A DNA stretch of 8,568 nucleotides from contig DATBFJ010000109.1 in the NCBI GenBank assembly GCA_036558545.1, forward strand, positions 1 through 8,568. Reading direction: 5' to 3'. Source of the stretch: JALYGJ01 sp036558545 (GTDB taxonomy: Bacteria; Chloroflexota; Limnocylindria; Limnocylindrales; CSP1-4). The notes under the pieces are model-generated. The model did no database searches. It was not told the DNA's origin and saw only the letters and a list, made by a program, of their open reading frames with translations. Positions 5,208-8,568 of the stretch are shown here, in pieces (the first letter of the stretch is position 1; every line of letters begins with the position of its first letter). The position numbers and the translations under genes were made by a program.

Positions 5208-6394
5208 GGCGTCTGCGGCTGCTGACCGCCGGTGAATCACATGGCCCTGCCGTCTCGGGCGTGCTCGAAGGACTGCCTTACGGACTCAGGATTTCGACGG
5301 CGAACGTGAACCGCGACCTGCGCCGACGCCAGCACGGCTACGGCAGCGGTCGGCGGATGCTCATCGAGCAGGATCGCGTGGTGTGGATGGGCGGCATCCG
5401 CTTTGGTCAGACTCTGGGTTCGCCGTTGGCCTTTCGCATCGAGAACCGCGATTTTGAGAACTGGAAGGACCGCATGACGGCCGAGGCATTGCCCGCGCGC
5501 GGCCGACCCAAAGCCGTCACCTTGGCGCGGCCTGGGCACGCCGACCTCGCTGGCGCGGTGAAGTACGGCGCAGACGATGTCCGAGATGTCCTCGAGCGTG
5601 CGTCGGCTCGTTCAACGGCAGTTCGAGTTCTGGCCGGCGCCGTGTGCCGTCAACTCCTGGCGACAGTCGGCGTCCAGATCTGGAGTTTCGTCGAGCAGAT
5701 CGGTCCGATTCGGGCATATCCCGACGCGCAGGACGCGCTCGAGTGCGTTCCCGCCGGCTGGCCGGCGGCGGACTTGAGATCACCAGGTCCGTTGCGCTGT
5801 CCAGATCCCGCGGCCGAGGCTCTGATGATCCAGGAGATCGATCGTGCGGCGGGCGAGGGCGACTCGATCGGCGGCGCCTTCGTGGTGGTCGCGACCGGCC
5901 TTCCCATGGGCCTGGGTTCTGCAGCCGAGTGGGACACTCGCCTCGATGGTGCCCTGGCGGGAGCCCTGATGGCAATTCCGGCGGTCAAAGCGGTTGGCAT
6001 TGGCGCCGGCTTCGATGTCGCCGCTCGCCGTGGCAGCAACACGCATGACGCTGTCCTGTCAGAGGGCGTCGGATGGGAGCGAGGCACGAACCGCGCCGGC
6101 GGCATCGAGGGCGGCATGAGCAATGGGATGCCCATCGTTGTCCACGCCGCGGTCAAGCCGGTGCCGACGATGCGCAAACCGCTCGACTCTGTCGACATCG
6201 TGACTGGCGAGAGCGGCCGCGCGCACATCGAACGAAGTGATGTTGCAATCATGCCGCGCGCGGCAATCGTGGGCGAGGCAATGACCGCGCTGGTTCTCGC
6301 CGACGCCCTTTTGACCAGCTTCGGGGGAGACACGATCGGCGACTTGCGCGCCGCCGTCGCGCGGCGCCGGCGGCGCGAAAAGCGGCCGCACTGA
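5204..6394 (+). CDS. aroC: Chorismate synthase (AroC)
   Basis: AroC eliminates phosphate from EPSP to give chorismate, using reduced FMN as catalyst; it normally works as a tetramer. The 396-residue product begins at GTG 5204, overlapping the aroA stop as GTGA. Family proteins begin just before the TAGESHG motif, which rules out the longer upstream reading frame. Motifs: TAGESHGPAVSG 8-19 (conserved H13), RRQHGYGSGRRM 41-52, a GSPLAFRIEN-type segment 72-81, RPGHADLAGAVKYG 109-122 (H112), RASARSTA 132-139, GGIEGGMSNGMP 299-310 and RSDVAIMPRAA 344-354. The last residues (387-395) are very basic, RRRRREKRP, coded by a GC-only stretch near 6360-6377; this tail is poorly conserved in the family. 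No separate promoter is seen, so it depends on the operon transcript. It makes the chorismate used by the mutase domain encoded upstream and by TrpE. Confidence 0.97.
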   Translation: MRRLRLLTAGESHGPAVSGVLEGLPYGLRISTANVNRDLRRRQHGYGSGRRMLIEQDRVVWMGGIRFGQTLGSPLAFRIENRDFENWKDRMTAEALPARGRPKAVTLARPGHADLAGAVKYGADDVRDVLERASARSTAVRVLAGAVCRQLLATVGVQIWSFVEQIGPIRAYPDAQDALECVPAGWPAADLRSPGPLRCPDPAAEALMIQEIDRAAGEGDSIGGAFVVVATGLPMGLGSAAEWDTRLDGALAGALMAIPAVKAVGIGAGFDVAARRGSNTHDAVLSEGVGWERGTNRAGGIEGGMSNGMPIVVHAAVKPVPTMRKPLDSVDIVTGESGRAHIERSDVAIMPRAAIVGEAMTALVLADALLTSFGGDTIGDLRAAVARRRRREKRPH

Positions 6395-6396
6395 CC

Positions 6397-7191
6397 GTGG
6401 CAACGGTCCTGCTGCTGGGAGAGCACATCAGCTATTCGGCATCCCCCGCGATGCACATGGCAGCATTCGCCGCGCTCGGCCTCGACCATCGCTACGAGCT
6501 GGCTGACGTCACGGCCGACCAGCTGCCCGCCGCCGTAGACCAGTTGCGCAACGAAGAGTTCCTCGGCGCGAACGTCACCGTGCCATACAAGACGGCCGTG
6601 CTCGATATGGTCGATGGCGTTGACGAGCTCGCCGAGCGCGCAGGAGCCGTCAACACGATCGTGAAACGAGCGGGCGCCTTGCTCGGCACGAACACGGATA
6701 TTCCGGCGATAGCTGACGAAGTCCGCAAGCTGCGCGACTCACCACGCCGCGCGGTGATCCTGGGCGCAGGCGGCGCCGCGGGCGCTGTCGCACTCGCGCT
6801 CGAGCAACTCGAAGTTACCGGTATTACCCGCGTCTCGCGATCAGGAACGGGCGGCGCGGTCACGTGGACAAACCTGCGAATGCTGATCGAGGACGCCGAA
6901 ATCCTGGTCAATGCGACCCCCGTGGGCACTGATACGGACGAATCACCGCTCGACGGCCGGCTGCTGCATCAGAACCTGGCAGTGCTCGACCTGGTCTATC
7001 GCCCGAGCCCCACACGGCTGGTCCACGAGGCGAGGATGCGCGGTCTCGAGGCGCGCGCCGGAGCGGGCGTACTACTTGGCCAGGGTTGGCGGAGCCTGGA
7101 GGCCTGGCTTGGCATCGAGGTTTCGGACGACGTCATACGCGTGATGGCCGATGCGTTGGCGGCTGAGCTGGGGTCTGGTGCGGATGTCTGA
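6397..7191 (+). CDS. aroE: Shikimate dehydrogenase (AroE)
   Basis: AroE reduces 3-dehydroshikimate to shikimate, normally with NADPH; 264 residues, typical length. The substrate domain shows LGEHISYSASP 7-17, with S12/S14/S16 in the place of the usual HSxSP shikimate-binding serines, ANVTVPYKT 58-66 (catalytic K65), AGAVNT 82-87 (N86) and GTNTD 97-101 (catalytic-pair D101). The nucleotide domain has the glycine-rich loop GAGGAAG 123-129, followed by SRS at 147-149 where NADP-binding members usually carry an NRT-type motif. NATPVG 172-177 and GAGVLLGQGW 222-231 (Q229) complete the family pattern. It starts at GTG 6397, two bases after the aroC stop, with no strong ribosome binding site, so translation is probably coupled. 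The paralogous quinate/shikimate dehydrogenase YdiB is a less likely identity given the operon. Confidence 0.95.
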   Translation: MATVLLLGEHISYSASPAMHMAAFAALGLDHRYELADVTADQLPAAVDQLRNEEFLGANVTVPYKTAVLDMVDGVDELAERAGAVNTIVKRAGALLGTNTDIPAIADEVRKLRDSPRRAVILGAGGAAGAVALALEQLEVTGITRVSRSGTGGAVTWTNLRMLIEDAEILVNATPVGTDTDESPLDGRLLHQNLAVLDLVYRPSPTRLVHEARMRGLEARAGAGVLLGQGWRSLEAWLGIEVSDDVIRVMADALAAELGSGADV

Positions 7192-8568
7192 CGGCATCGT
7201 CCTAACGGGCCTTCCCGGTGCAGGAAAGACGACTGTCGGTCGCCTTGTTGCTCGGCGGCTCGGTCGTGCGTTCGTCGACATCGACGACGAAATTGCCCGT
7301 CTTGACGGCCGTCGTCCTCACGTGGTGCTGGCCGAGGATGGCGAGCCAAAGCTCCGAGAAATCGAACGGCACGCCGTTTCGATAGCGATCAAATCAAAAG
7401 CGTCGGTGATCTCAACCGGTGGAGGCACTTTTGTCGATCCACTGAACAGGTGGCTCCTGATGGAGCATGGCGTTCGAGTCCGACTTGAGACTCCAATTCC
7501 GGAGCTGGCAGCTCGGCTCCTGGCAGACGCCGAAACGCCGCGGCCATTGCTGACAGGCGATCTCGAGGGTGGGCTGGAGCGGACGCGCGAAGCAAGGGCG
7601 GCGGAATACGCGGCGGTCGACGCGGTCATCGATTCGAGTCGCGCTGCAGAAATCGTCGCCGACGAAGTGATCGCCCTCGCGGCGTGCCGCTCTGGCTGGC
7701 GACCGCTGCTCGACGCGCGATTCGCTCGGCACGTCCCGTTTGGGCCTGAGCGCGGCAGGTTGTTGATGGGCCGTCGTCTCTCGACCGAGGTGATCAGCGA
7801 CGTCGTGGGTTCGCGAATCCCGGTCGTAATCGCCGACCGTGTCGCACTCAATGCCAATCCTCTCGTCGGTGACGCATTCGCACATCGGCCGATGTGCGTC
7901 ATGGACGGCGGCGAGCAGGTCAAGACGATGGCTCGCCTCGAGGAGTTGCTGGCGTGGCTCAGTGAGCTGCAGGTCGAGCGCGATGATCCGCTGGTGGTAG
8001 TCGGCGGCGGAACCATCGGCGATCTTGGAGGCCTGGCCGCGGCGCTACACCGCCGGGGCATTCCCCTGGTCAACGTTCCAACGACGTGGCTTGCCCAGGC
8101 CGACTCAGCCATTGGAGGCAAGGTCGCCGTCGACCTGCCTGCTGCGAAGAATGGTGTAGGTACGTTCTGGCCTGCATGTGCGATCGTCGACGATGCGGAT
8201 GTGCTCGCGTCGTTGCCCATCGACAGCCGCCGAAATGGAATTGCCGAGTGCCTCAAGGCTGGGCTGATCGGCGACCCGTTGCTGTGGGAGCTTGTCGAGA
8301 AGCGCGGCGTCGATGCCGTCGATGGCTCCGACGCGGCGGCTACGTTCGCGATGACCGAGCGAGCGGTGCGCGTCAAGCTTGAGATCGTGGACCGTGATCC
8401 ATTCGAGTCGGGGGAGCGGCGCAAACTCAACCTCGGGCACACGCTTGGACACGCGCTGGAGGTTGAGAGTGGCTACTCCCTGGCGCACGGTGCGGCCGTT
8501 GCACTCGGCCTGCGCGCCGTCGCCGTCATCGCGCTGGGCAGGGGCGCGCAGGCAGATTTGGCAGAGCG
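7184..8568 (+). CDS. aroKB: Fused shikimate kinase / 3-dehydroquinate synthase (AroK-AroB), 3' end beyond window
   Basis: A bifunctional protein, 461 residues inside the window and still open at the edge. About residues 1-165 are shikimate kinase, which phosphorylates shikimate with ATP: Walker A GLPGAGKTT 9-17, DID at 33-35, a KLREIE segment matching the FRxxE shikimate-binding motif, STGGGTF, and an RPLL lid segment. From about 170 onward it is 3-dehydroquinate synthase, which cyclises DAHP using NAD and a metal: GGGTIGDLGG 274-283, a PTT-LAQ-DS-IGGK block ending at K313, KNGVG, and metal ligands E355 (AECLK), H419 (GHTLGH) and H435 (AHGAAVALG). Roughly 50-70 residues should remain outside. 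There is no stop between the domains, so the fusion is real unless a sequencing error removed one. ATG 7184 overlaps the aroE stop by 8 bases. Such fusions are known, for example in Thermotoga. Confidence 0.95.
   Translation, partial: MSDGIVLTGLPGAGKTTVGRLVARRLGRAFVDIDDEIARLDGRRPHVVLAEDGEPKLREIERHAVSIAIKSKASVISTGGGTFVDPLNRWLLMEHGVRVRLETPIPELAARLLADAETPRPLLTGDLEGGLERTREARAAEYAAVDAVIDSSRAAEIVADEVIALAACRSGWRPLLDARFARHVPFGPERGRLLMGRRLSTEVISDVVGSRIPVVIADRVALNANPLVGDAFAHRPMCVMDGGEQVKTMARLEELLAWLSELQVERDDPLVVVGGGTIGDLGGLAAALHRRGIPLVNVPTTWLAQADSAIGGKVAVDLPAAKNGVGTFWPACAIVDDADVLASLPIDSRRNGIAECLKAGLIGDPLLWELVEKRGVDAVDGSDAAATFAMTERAVRVKLEIVDRDPFESGERRKLNLGHTLGHALEVESGYSLAHGAAVALGLRAVAVIALGRGAQADLAE

Noticed and set aside
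6359..6377. GC-only stretch near the end of aroC as a possible terminator or regulatory hairpin
   Set aside because: No U tract follows and aroE begins within 20 bases. It simply encodes the basic C-terminal tail of chorismate synthase.
5650..6489. Minus-strand open frame of 279 codons
   Set aside because: It is antisense to the aroC and aroE coding sequence and made of low-complexity Ala/Ser/Pro/Arg sequence, with no motif.
7318..8442. Minus-strand open frame of 374 codons
   Set aside because: It is antisense to aroKB, dominated by Ser, Arg, Thr and Ala without domains, whereas the plus strand encodes intact kinase and synthase motifs.

Overview
This is a high-GC bacterial chromosomal window devoted almost entirely to making chorismate and committing it to tryptophan. 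I found no mobile element, CRISPR array, tRNA or rRNA. The high GC, a transcriptional T-box on trpE, a fused shikimate kinase/dehydroquinate synthase and possible leaderless initiation would fit a Chloroflexota-like lineage. A high-GC actinobacterial or other deep-branching lineage is not excluded, and the taxonomic call is an inference.

Layout. Bases 1-1451 (minus strand) hold trpE, the large subunit of anthranilate synthase, cut at its C-terminal end by the window edge. Bases 1471-1727 (minus strand) hold its leader, a tryptophan T-box riboswitch with a UGG specifier, a canonical T-box sequence and an intrinsic terminator. Bases 1821-2348 (plus strand) encode a GNAT-family acetyltransferase. 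Bases 2345-2497 form a compact control region: a promoter whose -35 box overlaps the acetyltransferase stop codon, a 9-codon leader peptide (MTQHNWYYA) with adjacent Trp-Tyr-Tyr codons, a long hairpin, and a strong intrinsic terminator. From 2539 to the right edge runs a tightly packed operon: DAHP synthase/chorismate mutase (aroF-like), aroA, aroC, aroE and a fused aroK-aroB that runs off the window. Its genes overlap by 4-8 bases or are separated by 2 bases.

How it works together. The plus-strand operon encodes the first step of the shikimate pathway (DAHP synthase), step 2 (AroB domain), step 4 (AroE), step 5 (AroK domain), step 6 (AroA) and step 7 (AroC). It also encodes the chorismate mutase branch toward Phe/Tyr. 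Step 3 (3-dehydroquinate dehydratase) is not in the window. TrpE takes chorismate toward Trp. The two arms point in opposite directions and use different RNA sensors: trpE appears to read uncharged tRNA-Trp directly through a T-box, while the aro operon appears to read Trp and Tyr supply through a translated leader peptide and attenuator. This pairing of two mechanisms within about 1 kb is the most interesting feature here.
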